Source: an uncultured Collinsella sp.
GTDB taxonomy: Bacteria > Actinomycetota > Coriobacteriia > Coriobacteriales > Coriobacteriaceae
Length of the DNA: 64,000 nucleotides
Direction: 5' to 3'
NCBI GenBank assembly: GCA_902464565.1
Contig: CABQJV010000003.1
Location: 1-64,000 of the forward strand
The notes below the pieces were generated by a model that saw only the letters and a program-made list of their open reading frames with translations, ran no database searches and had not been told where the DNA came from. Position 1 is the first letter of the stretch, and each line of letters opens with the position of its first letter. Below are positions 1 to 7,963 of this stretch, in pieces. A program made the position numbers and the translations under genes.

Positions 1-74
1 GCTTTGCCGAGCCACCAAATTTGCATCAGCCCCCAGAACATTTTTGAGAACTGTGTCCGGAGTACATACTCCTA

Positions 75-199
75 GGGCAGGAATGAGGTTGCTTTCCAAC
101 GCATTCCGCAGGGGGCGGCATTATTTTGTAGCGCGAAGCGCTGAGCAAAATAATGCCGCATGCCCGAGGACGCGTTGGAAAGCAACCTCATTCCTGCCC
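75..199. repeat. Long nested inverted repeat
   Basis: Two 28-base arms (75-102 and 172-199) are perfect reverse complements. Inside them lies a second perfect 14-base stem (115-128 with 146-159, GCGGCATTATTTTG) capped by AGCGC/GCGCT. There is no T-run after it, so it is not a classic terminator. No gene is seen in the first 343 bases. Function unknown; it belongs to a set of similar spacer palindromes in this window. Confidence 0.85.
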
Positions 200-237
200 G
201 AACAGGTCCGTCTACCTGCGCATTTACAAATTCGTAA

Positions 238-286
238 ACTTTTTTGAAAAAAGTGCTTGCACAGTTCTCGAATCATAGGTTATGAT
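238..286 (+). promoter_or_regulatory. tRNA-Leu promoter with upstream A/T palindrome
   Basis: The palindrome ACTTTTTTGAAAAAAGT (238-254) is followed two bases later by a -35 box TTGCAC (257-262), an 18-base spacer and a -10 box TATGAT (281-286). The same palindrome-plus-TTGC arrangement precedes the tRNA-Gly at 3772. It may act like an UP element. Confidence 0.75.
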
Positions 287-343
287 CTTCTTCGTTGAAC
301 GCGCGGGTCCAACAAAACGAACCGCGAATCAACAACATAGCAT

Positions 344-433
344 GTCGGAGTGGCGGAATTGGCAGACGCGCTAGCTTGAGGTGCTAGTGACCGCTTTTTG
401 GTCATGCGGGTTCAAGTCCCGCCTCCGACACCA
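344..433 (+). tRNA. tRNA-Leu (GAG)
   Basis: The acceptor arms GTCGGAG and CTCCGAC pair, and the CCA end is encoded. The anticodon loop TTGAGGT sits on the stem CTAGC/GCTAG and gives anticodon GAG. A long variable arm (GACCGCTTTTTGGTC) marks it as a class II leucine tRNA. The T-loop GGTTCAAGTCC is intact. Confidence 0.97.
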
Positions 434-444
434 TCGCATTTGAG

Positions 445-466
445 AAGCCTCTTCGGAGGCTTTTTT
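445..466 (+). terminator. Terminator after tRNA-Leu
   Basis: AAGCCTC, TTCG loop and GAGGCTT are followed by a run of T, a standard intrinsic terminator. Confidence 0.9.
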
Positions 467-492
467 ATTACCGATAGACGGTGAGGTCCACG

Positions 493-2838
493 ATGGAAAC
501 GCTTGAGCGCAACGAGTGGGCAGACGTTGCCCAACTGGTCGAGATCACGAGCGATGCTGTCATCATCTGTGAGCTCGACGGAACCATTCTGCATGTGAAT
601 AACCGTTTGCTCGACCTGATGTGCGAGGATCGCGCTGACGTCATCGGCGGTGATGTCAAAGACGTTCTGTACTCGTCTGCCTTTGAGCGCGCGACCGAAC
701 ATCGTCTGCCGTTTGAGACCGATGGCTCCGAGAACGAGCTGATGCTCAAGCTGAGCGACGGGTCTTTTATTCCCGTCTTGGTTCGCGCGGGCTCCGTTAC
801 GCCTCCGCGTATCTTTGGACGTCGTGCACCGCGTGTCCTGGTGGCGCTTCACAGCATCGAAGAGCAGTATTCCCACGATCGTCAGCTCAAACGCGCGCTA
901 TCGGAGCTTAGGGTGGCGAATAAACGCCTTTCGGGCACCCTTTCGGTCATTATGAGTACTGTGGGCTCCGATGAGCTCCCCAGCTTGCTCGATATCGTTT
1001 TGAATCAGCTCGTTGGAACGCTCGATGCCTCCGGTGCGGCTATCTATTTTTCCGAGAGTGGCGGCTTTAAGCTCCGCGGTGTTTCTAAGGAGCTTGAGGA
1101 CAGCTATCTGCCCGAGTTTATGCCGTACGGCGCGGGCATTCCGACCTACGTGCTTCGCGAGTCGCGTGCCTGTCGCCTGTCGATTCAGCAGGACCTTGAG
1201 GGCGACCGGGTTGCTTCGGGCATGTTCATGGATTTGGACAATCGTTCCAAGCACTTGCTGCGCGTGCAGGATATGCCCCCGTATCGCAGCGAGATCTGTC
1301 TTCCCGTGTTTTACGGCACGCAGGTCCTTGGCGTGTTGGAAGTTGGCTGGAAACGCCCCCAGGCGCCACTTGCCTATGACGTGAACGTGCTCGAGGTCAT
1401 CTGCGATTACCTGTCTATTCAGCTGGTCGGCATGGCGTCGGGCTTACGTTCGCGCCGCACGGCGGAGCTCGGCCGCTCGCTCAATTTGCTGCGCGACGAA
1501 CTGTTTACCTATCTTGATGATCCCGTTGTCGCCTCGCGAGCGGTGTCGACGGAAATCTGCACGGTGCTCAATTGTCATTTCTGCCCCGTGGAATATGATG
1601 CGGGCCTCGAAACCTATGTCATCGATTTTGAGGGTGGCAGTCGTGTGGCGCTGCCGGACGATCCGGAGTCACTCTTCTTTTCTGTCACGGCGCCAGCAGC
1701 GCGCCTGGGGGCAGCCCCCGACGGGTTTGAGACTTCGGTGTTGGGCGGGACGAGCGCTGACGACCTCAAGCACGTGCGCCTTACACGTGTGGACGAATCC
1801 ACGCCTATGGGTGCATGGTTGAGGGCCCACGGCCTACCGTGTCAGGGACTTTATGTCGACTCCGGCATCGAAGCGGGGCGCTACCACTCGGAAGCGGATG
1901 GCAAACGAAGCAACGATGCGATCGTTCCCGCTGATATCGCCAAGGGGCCGACGAGGCGCGCTTTGCTACTCCGCGATGGCAGCCAAGAACCAATTGACGA
2001 CCTTGAATACGACTACCTGGTGCATCTGGCGCATGACTTTGAGCTGATCTATGAGGGCGAATCTCAAAAGCGCGAAGAGCGTCATATCGCTCAGACGCTT
2101 CAGATTGGCATGAGAAATTCGCTTGGTGACGTTCCGGGCATTGCAACCGATTCGGTATACCTATCGGCAACGAATTCTGCGTTGGTCGGCGGTGACTTCT
2201 ATACGCTCGTCCGACTTCCCGACGATTGCGCCGTTATGATTTTGGGCGATGTATCCGGCAAGGGAATCGAGGCGGCGTCGATGTCGGCGCTCGTCAAGAC
2301 GGCGCTGACGGCCTATGCCTGGGAGGGTGCGGGGCCTGCCCGTATGGCACGCTCGCTCAATAGCATGCTCATGGGCTTTTCGAGGGTCGAGACGTTTGTG
2401 ACGGCGTTTATCGCCAAGATCGATCTTAAAGCGGGCCGCGCTACCTATTGCTCTGCGGGACACCCTCCCACTATGGTCATTAGGCTGTCGTCGACGCCGC
2501 TTGGCGGCGGCGAGACCTGCGGGGGAGAAGTGGAGCTTCTTGGGTGCCAATCGGGCGTGATCGGTGCCTTTGAGAGCATGGTGTACGAGACGGGCGTGTT
2601 TACGTTCGCTCCTGGTGACATGCTATTTATGTATACCGACGGAACGATCGAAGCACGTGATCGCTCGGGTGCCTTCTTTGGCGAGCAGCGCCTTCGCGAC
2701 CTTCTGCTCTCTGTCTCGGGTGAGGGCGTATCGGGAATCTGCGGCAAGGTCTTGGGCGAGCTTGATCGCTTTACCGAGTCGGCGCTGGACGATGACATCG
2801 CGCTGGTTTCCCTTGAGTTTTTACGGGGTCGATCGTAG
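493..2838 (+). CDS. PAS-GAF SpoIIE-type serine phosphatase (RsbU-like)
   Basis: This 781-residue cytoplasmic protein probably dephosphorylates an anti-sigma antagonist in a partner-switching pathway. An N-terminal PAS-like domain (about 10-120, with DAVIICELDGTILHVNN) is followed by a short coiled linker and a GAF domain (about 150-310). The C-terminus is a PP2C/SpoIIE domain (about 540-775). Metal-binding acidic residues are visible in GGDFY (D568) and GDVSGKG (D586), and SAGHPP and YTDGTIEARD follow. The ATG at 493 is chosen because GGTGAGG lies 6 bases before it. The next gene encodes a STAS/anti-sigma-kinase fusion, its natural substrate. No membrane segment is seen, so the signal is likely intracellular; PAS/GAF ligand unknown. 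Confidence 0.9.
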   Translation: METLERNEWADVAQLVEITSDAVIICELDGTILHVNNRLLDLMCEDRADVIGGDVKDVLYSSAFERATEHRLPFETDGSENELMLKLSDGSFIPVLVRAGSVTPPRIFGRRAPRVLVALHSIEEQYSHDRQLKRALSELRVANKRLSGTLSVIMSTVGSDELPSLLDIVLNQLVGTLDASGAAIYFSESGGFKLRGVSKELEDSYLPEFMPYGAGIPTYVLRESRACRLSIQQDLEGDRVASGMFMDLDNRSKHLLRVQDMPPYRSEICLPVFYGTQVLGVLEVGWKRPQAPLAYDVNVLEVICDYLSIQLVGMASGLRSRRTAELGRSLNLLRDELFTYLDDPVVASRAVSTEICTVLNCHFCPVEYDAGLETYVIDFEGGSRVALPDDPESLFFSVTAPAARLGAAPDGFETSVLGGTSADDLKHVRLTRVDESTPMGAWLRAHGLPCQGLYVDSGIEAGRYHSEADGKRSNDAIVPADIAKGPTRRALLLRDGSQEPIDDLEYDYLVHLAHDFELIYEGESQKREERHIAQTLQIGMRNSLGDVPGIATDSVYLSATNSALVGGDFYTLVRLPDDCAVMILGDVSGKGIEAASMSALVKTALTAYAWEGAGPARMARSLNSMLMGFSRVETFVTAFIAKIDLKAGRATYCSAGHPPTMVIRLSSTPLGGGETCGGEVELLGCQSGVIGAFESMVYETGVFTFAPGDMLFMYTDGTIEARDRSGAFFGEQRLRDLLLSVSGEGVSGICGKVLGELDRFTESALDDDIALVSLEFLRGRS

Positions 2839-2919
2839 GTCACGACGCCTGACGGGCGAAATCTGCGCGGTTGCAGATACGTGTGCATCGAGCGAGCTCT
2901 TTTGGGGAACCATGGTCGT

Positions 2920-3666
2920 ATGAATGAGTGGAATGACATAGCGGTTTTGACGCCACCGGGCGATATCGACATCGCCTCGGTGCCCGTGCTGCGCCGACGG
3001 TTGGATAATTTGATCGACCGGGGCGTGCGTCGTGTTGTCATCAATTGCCAGACCGTGGGCTTTATCGACTCGACGGGTTTGGCGTTTTTGCTTACACGTG
3101 CTAGAGAGCTTATGAGGCATGAGGGACTGCTTTCGCTCGTTAACGCCTCCGATGAGGTCGTTCGCTTTTTGGAAATTGCCCGACTTGTCGACATCCTTCA
3201 TGTCGCGGGCCCGGCGCGTGAGTCGATTCCCGCCATTCCGGTGGGGGAGTTGCCGCGATGGAGCAAGAGCGTCGAAGTGCAGCGAGGCATCGAGAATCTC
3301 CCGTATTATCGGCACCGTGTGGCCGAGCTCCTCGAATCACTTCCCCTGAGGCGTGATGAACGCTATGACGTCGCATTGGCGTTGGGGGAGGCATTGGGTA
3401 ACGCATATGACCATGCGGGCGGTGTTGGCTGCATCCTGACGGTTCAGGCCTATGGGGACCGTGTTGTGCTCGAGGTGCTTGATCGTGGCGTAGGCTATTC
3501 TATCGATGGGGCGAGCGAGCCGGTGGCATCCGAGGAACGCGGACGCGGTATCAAGCTTATGCGTATGCTCGTCGATAATGTGGAAGTTGCCCGTCGTACG
3601 GATGGCGCCGGCACACGTGTTCGGATGGTGAAGCTGTTTAGCTCGTCATTGGAATCGTGCGCTTAG
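2920..3666 (+). CDS. STAS domain fused to HATPase anti-sigma kinase
   Basis: This 248-residue protein joins two normally separate partner-switching parts. Residues 1-105 are a STAS (SpoIIAA/RsbV) domain with the phosphoacceptor motif IDSTG (Ser51). Residues 120-248 are a GHKL ATPase like RsbW/SpoIIAB, with the N box GEALGNAYDHA, the G1 box DRGVGY and the G2 box GRGIKLM. The upstream phosphatase would reverse phosphorylation of Ser51. No sigma factor gene is adjacent. The start is uncertain: ATG 2920 fits the STAS fold best, but its ribosome binding site (GGGGAA) is distant, and an in-frame GTG at 2881 is possible. Confidence 0.85.
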   Translation: MNEWNDIAVLTPPGDIDIASVPVLRRRLDNLIDRGVRRVVINCQTVGFIDSTGLAFLLTRARELMRHEGLLSLVNASDEVVRFLEIARLVDILHVAGPARESIPAIPVGELPRWSKSVEVQRGIENLPYYRHRVAELLESLPLRRDERYDVALALGEALGNAYDHAGGVGCILTVQAYGDRVVLEVLDRGVGYSIDGASEPVASEERGRGIKLMRMLVDNVEVARRTDGAGTRVRMVKLFSSSLESCA

Positions 3667-3711
3667 GGTCTTGGCTTGGCATTATTTACCTGCATGAACT
3701 TGCTTCGAGCA

Positions 3712-3759
3712 ACTTTTTTGAAAAAAGTACTTGCGTCTTTAGGACAACTCGCGTAAATT
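3712..3759 (+). promoter_or_regulatory. tRNA-Gly promoter with upstream A/T palindrome
   Basis: The palindrome ACTTTTTTGAAAAAAGT (3712-3728) is identical to the one at 238. It is followed two bases later by TTGCGT (3731-3736), a 17-base spacer and TAAATT (3754-3759). Confidence 0.75.
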
Positions 3760-3771
3760 AATAACCCGCAA

Positions 3772-3847
3772 GCGGACATGGCTCAGTTGGTAGAGCACAA
3801 CCTTGCCAAGGTTGGGGTCGCGGGTTCGAGCCCCGTTGTCCGCTCCA
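3772..3847 (+). tRNA. tRNA-Gly (GCC), copy 1
   Basis: Acceptor GCGGACA pairs with TGTCCGC, and TCCA ends the gene. The anticodon loop TTGCCAA on stem CAACC/GGTTG gives GCC. It is identical to the copies at 3999 and 4205. Confidence 0.97.
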
Positions 3848-3857
3848 TTGCATTTCC

Positions 3858-3881
3858 GGACCGTCTCAAGCGGTCCTTTTT
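3858..3881 (+). terminator. Terminator between tRNA-Gly and tRNA-Cys
   Basis: GGACCG, 7-base loop, CGGTCC and TTTTT. It lies directly before tRNA-Cys, so the downstream tRNAs depend on readthrough or their own promoter. Confidence 0.75.
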
Positions 3882-3882
3882 C

Positions 3883-3956
3883 GGCGAAGTGGCCAAGTGG
3901 TAAGGCAGAGGCCTGCAAAGCCTTTACCCCCGGTTCGAATCCGGGCTTCGCCTCCA
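3883..3956 (+). tRNA. tRNA-Cys (GCA)
   Basis: Acceptor GGCGAAG pairs with CTTCGCC, and TCCA follows. The anticodon loop CTGCAAA gives GCA, and the T-loop GGTTCGAATCC is intact. Confidence 0.96.
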
Positions 3957-3965
3957 GGCAACATC

Positions 3966-3987
3966 CGGGCGCTCCGGCGCCCGTTTT
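3966..3987 (+). terminator. Terminator after tRNA-Cys
   Basis: CGGGCGC, 4-base loop, GCGCCCG and a T-run. Confidence 0.8.
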
Positions 3988-3998
3988 GTTTTACATAT

Positions 3999-4074
3999 GC
4001 GGACATGGCTCAGTTGGTAGAGCACAACCTTGCCAAGGTTGGGGTCGCGGGTTCGAGCCCCGTTGTCCGCTCCA
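3999..4074 (+). tRNA. tRNA-Gly (GCC), copy 2
   Basis: Base-for-base identical to the copy at 3772. No promoter is obvious in the short spacer before it, so it is probably cotranscribed by readthrough. Confidence 0.97.
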
Positions 4075-4082
4075 AGCGTAAC

Positions 4083-4112
4083 AGCCCGACTACTACGGTA
4101 GCCGGGCTTTTT
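4083..4112 (+). terminator. Terminator after tRNA-Gly copy 2
   Basis: AGCCCG and CGGGCT pair around an inner GACTAC/GGTAGC-like stem, followed by five T. Confidence 0.85.
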
Positions 4113-4134
4113 CGTACTCATCGCCTGGGCTCGA

Positions 4135-4192
4135 ACTTTTTTCAAATTATTCGAAAATAGTTCTTGCATTCGGGTGGATCATCCCGTATATT
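4135..4192 (+). promoter_or_regulatory. Promoter of tRNA-Gly copy 3 / tRNA-Val
   Basis: TTGCAT (4164-4169), a 17-base spacer and TATATT (4187-4192). A degenerate form of the A/T palindrome (ACTTTTTTC, then AAAATAGT) ends two bases before the -35 box, as at the other two tRNA promoters. Confidence 0.7.
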
Positions 4193-4204
4193 AAATCCTC
4201 GCAG

Positions 4205-4280
4205 GCGGACATGGCTCAGTTGGTAGAGCACAACCTTGCCAAGGTTGGGGTCGCGGGTTCGAGCCCCGTTGTCCGCTCCA
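4205..4280 (+). tRNA. tRNA-Gly (GCC), copy 3
   Basis: Third identical tRNA-Gly(GCC); the anticodon loop is TTGCCAA and the CCA end is encoded. It is three bases from tRNA-Val and shares its promoter. Confidence 0.97.
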
Positions 4281-4283
4281 TTT

Positions 4284-4358
4284 GGGCGTTTAGCTCAGGG
4301 GGAGAGCGCTTCCCTGACACGGAAGAGGTCAGAAGTTCAAATCTTCTAACGCCCACCA
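4284..4358 (+). tRNA. tRNA-Val (GAC)
   Basis: Acceptor GGGCGTT pairs with AACGCCC, and ACCA follows. The loop CTGACAC on stem CTTCC/GGAAG gives anticodon GAC. Confidence 0.96.
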
Positions 4359-4366
4359 AATGTTCG

Positions 4367-4397
4367 CAGTCCAGAGGCTTTGCTTCTGGACTGTTTT
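4367..4397 (+). terminator. Terminator after the tRNA cluster
   Basis: CAGTCCAG and CTGGACTG pair around a short loop and are followed by TTTT. Confidence 0.85.
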
Positions 4398-4507
4398 GCT
4401 ATAAATACACATGATATGCCATCAAATTATCGACAACGGCCGCTTTTCCACGGTGTAATTGCTGTCCAGCATATTTGTCGCCAATTGCCTCTTGGTCTCG
4501 TGGGGAG

Positions 4508-5152
4508 ATGATTATTTTGATCATAACCGTGCACATTGCCCGCGTTTCCATGGTCGATCCCCGTACAATCATTGATCTTGCGCCGATGGCACCTCATTAT
4601 GCCGCTCGTGCCCTAACCGATGACCTTCCGATTTCTACTCGCCGAGAGGCTGCCGGTGTGGGTGCGCTTCTTCGTGACGTTTTGGGTGCCAACGAGGATG
4701 CACAACTCGTGCGCTCTTCATTTGGCAAACCGGAACTTGCAGATGCCAATGCCCCCTCTATTTCGATTTCGCATGCTGCCGGTACGGTCGTTCTCGCTGT
4801 TTCAGAAGCCGCGCGGCTATCTGGAGGACCTATAGGCGTAGACATTGAGTCGATGGATGAGGTGTCGCCCTTGGCGGTCAGTCGAATGGCAACCACCGAG
4901 GAGCGTGCATGGATTGACGCTGCGGGCAATCAGCGGGAGCGTTGCCGTCGCATGTGCCAGGTATGGACGCACATCGAAGCCGTTCTCAAAGCGCAGGGGA
5001 GCGGTTTTTCGGTTGATCCCGGCAAGGGCGGACTGCCTGACGGCTGGAAGGTTTCGTTCGCCGAATACGATGGCAGCGTCATCTCGTGTGCCGCGCGCTT
5101 CGTGCCCCAAATCGTCCTCAAAGAGCACGTCTTTCATGTAGGATGGGGCTGA
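4508..5152 (+). CDS. Sfp-type 4'-phosphopantetheinyl transferase
   Basis: It moves the phosphopantetheine arm of CoA to a serine of a carrier protein. The two family signatures are visible: GVDIES (Mg binding) and WTHIEAVLKAQGSGF, which matches the W..KEA..K..G motif with His at the usual Lys and the catalytic Glu kept. The length (about 214 residues) is normal for the Sfp group. The start is uncertain: GGGGAG abuts ATG 4508, so TTG 4517 or the Met 45 bases further on could be used. The nearest carrier protein in the window is at 7964, making it the likely client. The TetR gene follows after 21 bases. Confidence 0.82.
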   Translation: MIILIITVHIARVSMVDPRTIIDLAPMAPHYAARALTDDLPISTRREAAGVGALLRDVLGANEDAQLVRSSFGKPELADANAPSISISHAAGTVVLAVSEAARLSGGPIGVDIESMDEVSPLAVSRMATTEERAWIDAAGNQRERCRRMCQVWTHIEAVLKAQGSGFSVDPGKGGLPDGWKVSFAEYDGSVISCAARFVPQIVLKEHVFHVGWG

Positions 5153-5173
5153 TTGCCAACAGGGGAGACCGTT

Positions 5174-5791
5174 ATGCCGCTAGATGCCAAGAACGATATC
5201 AGCGCCCGCATCGAGGATGCCGTCTTTGAGCTTATGGGGACGACGCCGGCGCAGGCGATCAAGGTGACCGATGTGCTGAGGCTCGCGCACACCTCGAAAT
5301 CGACGTTTTACCGCTGCTATCGTTCTGTTGACGACGTTGTTAAGCGATTTGAGGACGATCTGCTCCACAACATGCAAGAGATTAACGACGTTGCCCTTGA
5401 GGCGCGCTTTGGTGACGCTCAGCTCGATCCGACGCCGACGATGATTAAGCGTATGGAGATCCTGCAGCGCAATCGTTCGAAGGTGCTCGCGCTCAACAGT
5501 GAAAACGGGGACCCCGTGTTCACGCATAAGGCTACGGTTTTTATGCATGAGTATTTTCGCGACCGTCTGCGCTCAACGTTTTCTGACGAGACCGATCTTG
5601 ACCTGTATCTGGCTTTCGCTCTCGCGGGTCACCATAACCTTATCCAGTACTGGCTCGAGGTCCGTCCCGATTTGGAGGCGCGCACCGTTGCCGCCGCGCT
5701 CAATCGCATGTTCTATGCGCCGTTGTTTGTCGACGACGCCTCGCGCCATTGGCACCCACGTATCCCCGATTTTGAAAAGCCGCTCGGGTGA
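5174..5791 (+). CDS. TetR-family transcriptional regulator
   Basis: A 205-residue regulator. The N-terminal helix-turn-helix (about 15-60) contains ITKVTDV-like and HTSKSTFYRCYRSVDDV segments typical of TetR proteins. The C-terminal part is helical and variable, so the ligand cannot be told. The ATG is preceded by GGGGAG at good distance. It forms a unit with the phosphopantetheinyl transferase before it and lies one spacer upstream of the thiolase/carrier-protein cluster in the same direction, so it is the obvious candidate controller of both. A strong terminator follows. Confidence 0.82.
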   Translation: MPLDAKNDISARIEDAVFELMGTTPAQAIKVTDVLRLAHTSKSTFYRCYRSVDDVVKRFEDDLLHNMQEINDVALEARFGDAQLDPTPTMIKRMEILQRNRSKVLALNSENGDPVFTHKATVFMHEYFRDRLRSTFSDETDLDLYLAFALAGHHNLIQYWLEVRPDLEARTVAAALNRMFYAPLFVDDASRHWHPRIPDFEKPLG

Positions 5792-5898
5792 ACGGCTGAT
5801 TTTTAGGGATGAACGGTTGCATAGGTTGCGGATTCAGAGTAATCCGGCCCTATGAATCGATTTAAGTATGGCCATTTATCTGCTATTTGGAACGCCTA

Positions 5899-5940
5899 GC
5901 CCCGATGTGTCCCATATGATGGGACACATCGGGGCTTTTT
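5899..5940 (+). terminator. Terminator after the TetR gene
   Basis: The 16-base perfect stem GCCCCGATGTGTCCCA, TATGA loop and complement are followed by TTTTT. Confidence 0.95.
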
Positions 5941-6133
5941 GTCTCACGCGTTTCGTTTAACCCCTCGTAAACTAAAGCTACGTTCAAAAGAACCACTGCA
6001 GTAGTTTAACGTGTGACGGCACAGAAAAGCCGCGAGCGCTCTCTCACCTTCGCTCGCGGCTGGACTGCGCCATCATTCCGTACACCTTCACATGATTAGG
6101 ATGTGATATTCAGTGGTTACGCTCGGAAAGAAC
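5941..6133 (+). promoter_or_regulatory. Leader of the thiolase cluster
   Basis: No gene is seen. The stretch holds two copies of GTTTAAC (near 5955 and 6004), the small palindrome GTTCAAAAGAAC (5982-5993) that could be an operator, and a GC-rich hairpin AGCCGCGAGCG/CGCTCGCGGCT (6028-6061) with no T-run. A promoter must lie here because a strong terminator precedes it, but I cannot name the -10/-35 boxes securely. Confidence 0.5.
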
Positions 6134-7399
6134 ATGCGCAGCGTCTCGATTGTAGGCGTAGGCTGCACCCCGTTCAAGGATTTTGAGGAGCATCCCGAGA
6201 CCCAGGGTATTGGCGAGGGCGAGGCGTTTGGCTATGCGGCTCTCGAGGCAATTGCCGATGCCGGTCTTGAGCCCCGCGATATCGACTTTTTCTATCACGG
6301 CAGCGCCAATCCGTATCTCGTTGGCGATTGCATTACCCCCAACATGCAGGTTGCCGATTGGTTTGGCGTTCGTGCCAAGGGCTCTGTCCATCATTCCGAG
6401 GCTTGCTGCACGGGCTACGTCGCCCTTGAGCAGGCCGTGATGGCAGTCGCCTCCGGTGCCTACGATGTTGTCCTTACGGGTGCCTGCGATTTGGCTTCGA
6501 CTCTTCCCGTTGAGCACATGCCCTCCCATATTCGTCAGGACTTTACGCTCGACGTCATGATCCCCTCGCTCGATAAGATTTATGACCGCGCTTATGGTCG
6601 TCCGCTCGACGGCGCCTTTGGCGTGTCGTTCGACAACTGGATCAACGAGTATTCGATGCAGTACGACCTTACCGCCGATCAGATCGATGATGCCCTGAAC
6701 GGCCTTACCAAGAGCCTTCGCCGCGGTGCCGTCCTGAATCCCCTTGCCTGGTACGAGACCACGGTCGAGGAGGACGCGAAGGCAGCTGGGTTCGATACCG
6801 CCGACGAGTATCTCAAGAGCATGTACAACCCGCGCGTTACGCAGTACCTGCGCGTTACCGGCTTTGAGAAGAAGTGCGACGGCGCCGCCGCTGTTGTCGT
6901 AATGCCCACGGAGAAGGCAAAGGCCATGGGCGTGCCGTATGCGCCTATTGAGGTTCTGGGTACGGGCGCCTCTGCTGTCGAGGCCGGTCTGCTCCACAAC
7001 GAGCACTGGGCTACAGAGCTTGCCGCCAAGCAGGTCTATGACCTTACCGGCGTGAGCCCCGATGAGATTGACCTGTTCATGTGCAACGACTTCTTCCTGG
7101 CTTCCGAGATCGTCTCGGCCGAGGAGTGCGGCTATATTCCGCGCGGCGAGGCCTGGAAGTACGCGATCGATGGTCGCACCGCTTTTGACGGCGATAAGCC
7201 CATCAACCCGCACGGTGGCCGTTGCAACTTCGGTCACGCCCATGGCGCATCCGGCATCGCCGATATCGTCGAGGCCGTTAAGCAGATGCGTGGCGTCGCC
7301 GGTGCCACCCAGATGAAGAAGGTTCCCGAAACGGCTTTCCTGCGCGGTTTTGGCGGTTCTCAGAACGTGCGCTGCCAGATCCTTCGTACCGTCGCCTAA
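6134..7399 (+). CDS. Thiolase-family enzyme (SCP2/PhlC-like)
   Basis: This 421-residue thiolase-fold protein probably makes or cleaves a beta-ketoacyl thioester. The nucleophile Cys91 lies in SEACCTGYVA, aligned with the EACASG motif of SCP2-type thiolases. Near the C-terminus NPHGG and GHAHGASG carry the catalytic His. The usual second cysteine (C-x-GGG) is replaced by GFGGSQNV. Such thiolases work as complexes with DUF35 partners (HMG-CoA synthesis in archaea, PhlC/PhlB, steroid aldolases), and a DUF35 gene follows directly. ATG 6134 has GGAAAG before it. Whether it condenses, cleaves or acts as a retro-aldolase is open. Confidence 0.83.
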   Translation: MRSVSIVGVGCTPFKDFEEHPETQGIGEGEAFGYAALEAIADAGLEPRDIDFFYHGSANPYLVGDCITPNMQVADWFGVRAKGSVHHSEACCTGYVALEQAVMAVASGAYDVVLTGACDLASTLPVEHMPSHIRQDFTLDVMIPSLDKIYDRAYGRPLDGAFGVSFDNWINEYSMQYDLTADQIDDALNGLTKSLRRGAVLNPLAWYETTVEEDAKAAGFDTADEYLKSMYNPRVTQYLRVTGFEKKCDGAAAVVVMPTEKAKAMGVPYAPIEVLGTGASAVEAGLLHNEHWATELAAKQVYDLTGVSPDEIDLFMCNDFFLASEIVSAEECGYIPRGEAWKYAIDGRTAFDGDKPINPHGGRCNFGHAHGASGIADIVEAVKQMRGVAGATQMKKVPETAFLRGFGGSQNVRCQILRTVA

Positions 7400-7437
7400 G
7401 CGACCGCGGTTTTCGATTTCCCATAAGGAGTATTCTC

Positions 7438-7860
7438 ATGCAACTCAAAGATATGGAGCCCGTGGTCAAGAAGTTCTACACGGGTCTTGAAGAGGGCATC
7501 TATTGGGCGCGCCAGTGCCCCGAGTGCGGAGCCGTCGAGTTTCCGCCCCACCTTGCCTGCAATGCCTGCGGCTATCACAAGACCGATTGGGTCCAGGTTT
7601 CCGGTCACGGGCATCTGATCGATTTTACCCTGCCTGGTCCGCAGAACGACAAGCCCTATCTCAAGGAGTATGGCAAGTACGCCTACGGCGCCGTCGATAT
7701 CGACGAGGGCTCTCAGTACACCTACGTCATCTACGGCATTACCAAGAAGAAGGCCCCCGAGATTCGCGCCAAGCTCATGGCGGGCGAGACCGTTGGCGTC
7801 CATGCCAAGGTTATCGACCGTCCAGGCTATAAAGAGCTTACGTTCGAGCTTGACGATTAG
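7438..7860 (+). CDS. DUF35 Zn-ribbon/OB-fold partner of the thiolase
   Basis: A 140-residue protein with an N-terminal zinc ribbon (CPECG...CNACG, about residues 24-40) and a C-terminal OB-fold. DUF35 proteins bind CoA thioesters and hold their thiolase partner in a channelling complex. It stands 38 bases after the thiolase with an AAGGAG site, so the two are probably made together. All four Cys ligands are present. Confidence 0.87.
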   Translation: MQLKDMEPVVKKFYTGLEEGIYWARQCPECGAVEFPPHLACNACGYHKTDWVQVSGHGHLIDFTLPGPQNDKPYLKEYGKYAYGAVDIDEGSQYTYVIYGITKKKAPEIRAKLMAGETVGVHAKVIDRPGYKELTFELDD

Positions 7861-7897
7861 GTTTTCACCCCTGCAACAATTCGATTCCTCTCTTAGG

Positions 7898-7931
7898 CCA
7901 CGGCGGGACCCATGTCTCCAGCCCGCCGTGG
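7898..7931 (+). other. Intercistronic hairpin
   Basis: CCACGGCGGG and CCCGCCGTGG (10-base perfect stem, 14-base loop) lie between the DUF35 and carrier-protein genes. TTTTT comes only about 12 bases later. It may cause partial termination or protect the downstream mRNA. Confidence 0.6.
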
Positions 7932-7963
7932 TCGCCCCTCTTTTTCGATTGAAAGGCACCATC

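Noticed and set aside
3772..4358. Prophage or element insertion at the tRNA cluster
   Set aside because: No integrase, no partial tRNA copy and normal terminators around each tRNA.
6110..7243. 377-codon open frame antisense to the thiolase
   Set aside because: Shadow frame; the thiolase motifs on the plus strand are decisive.
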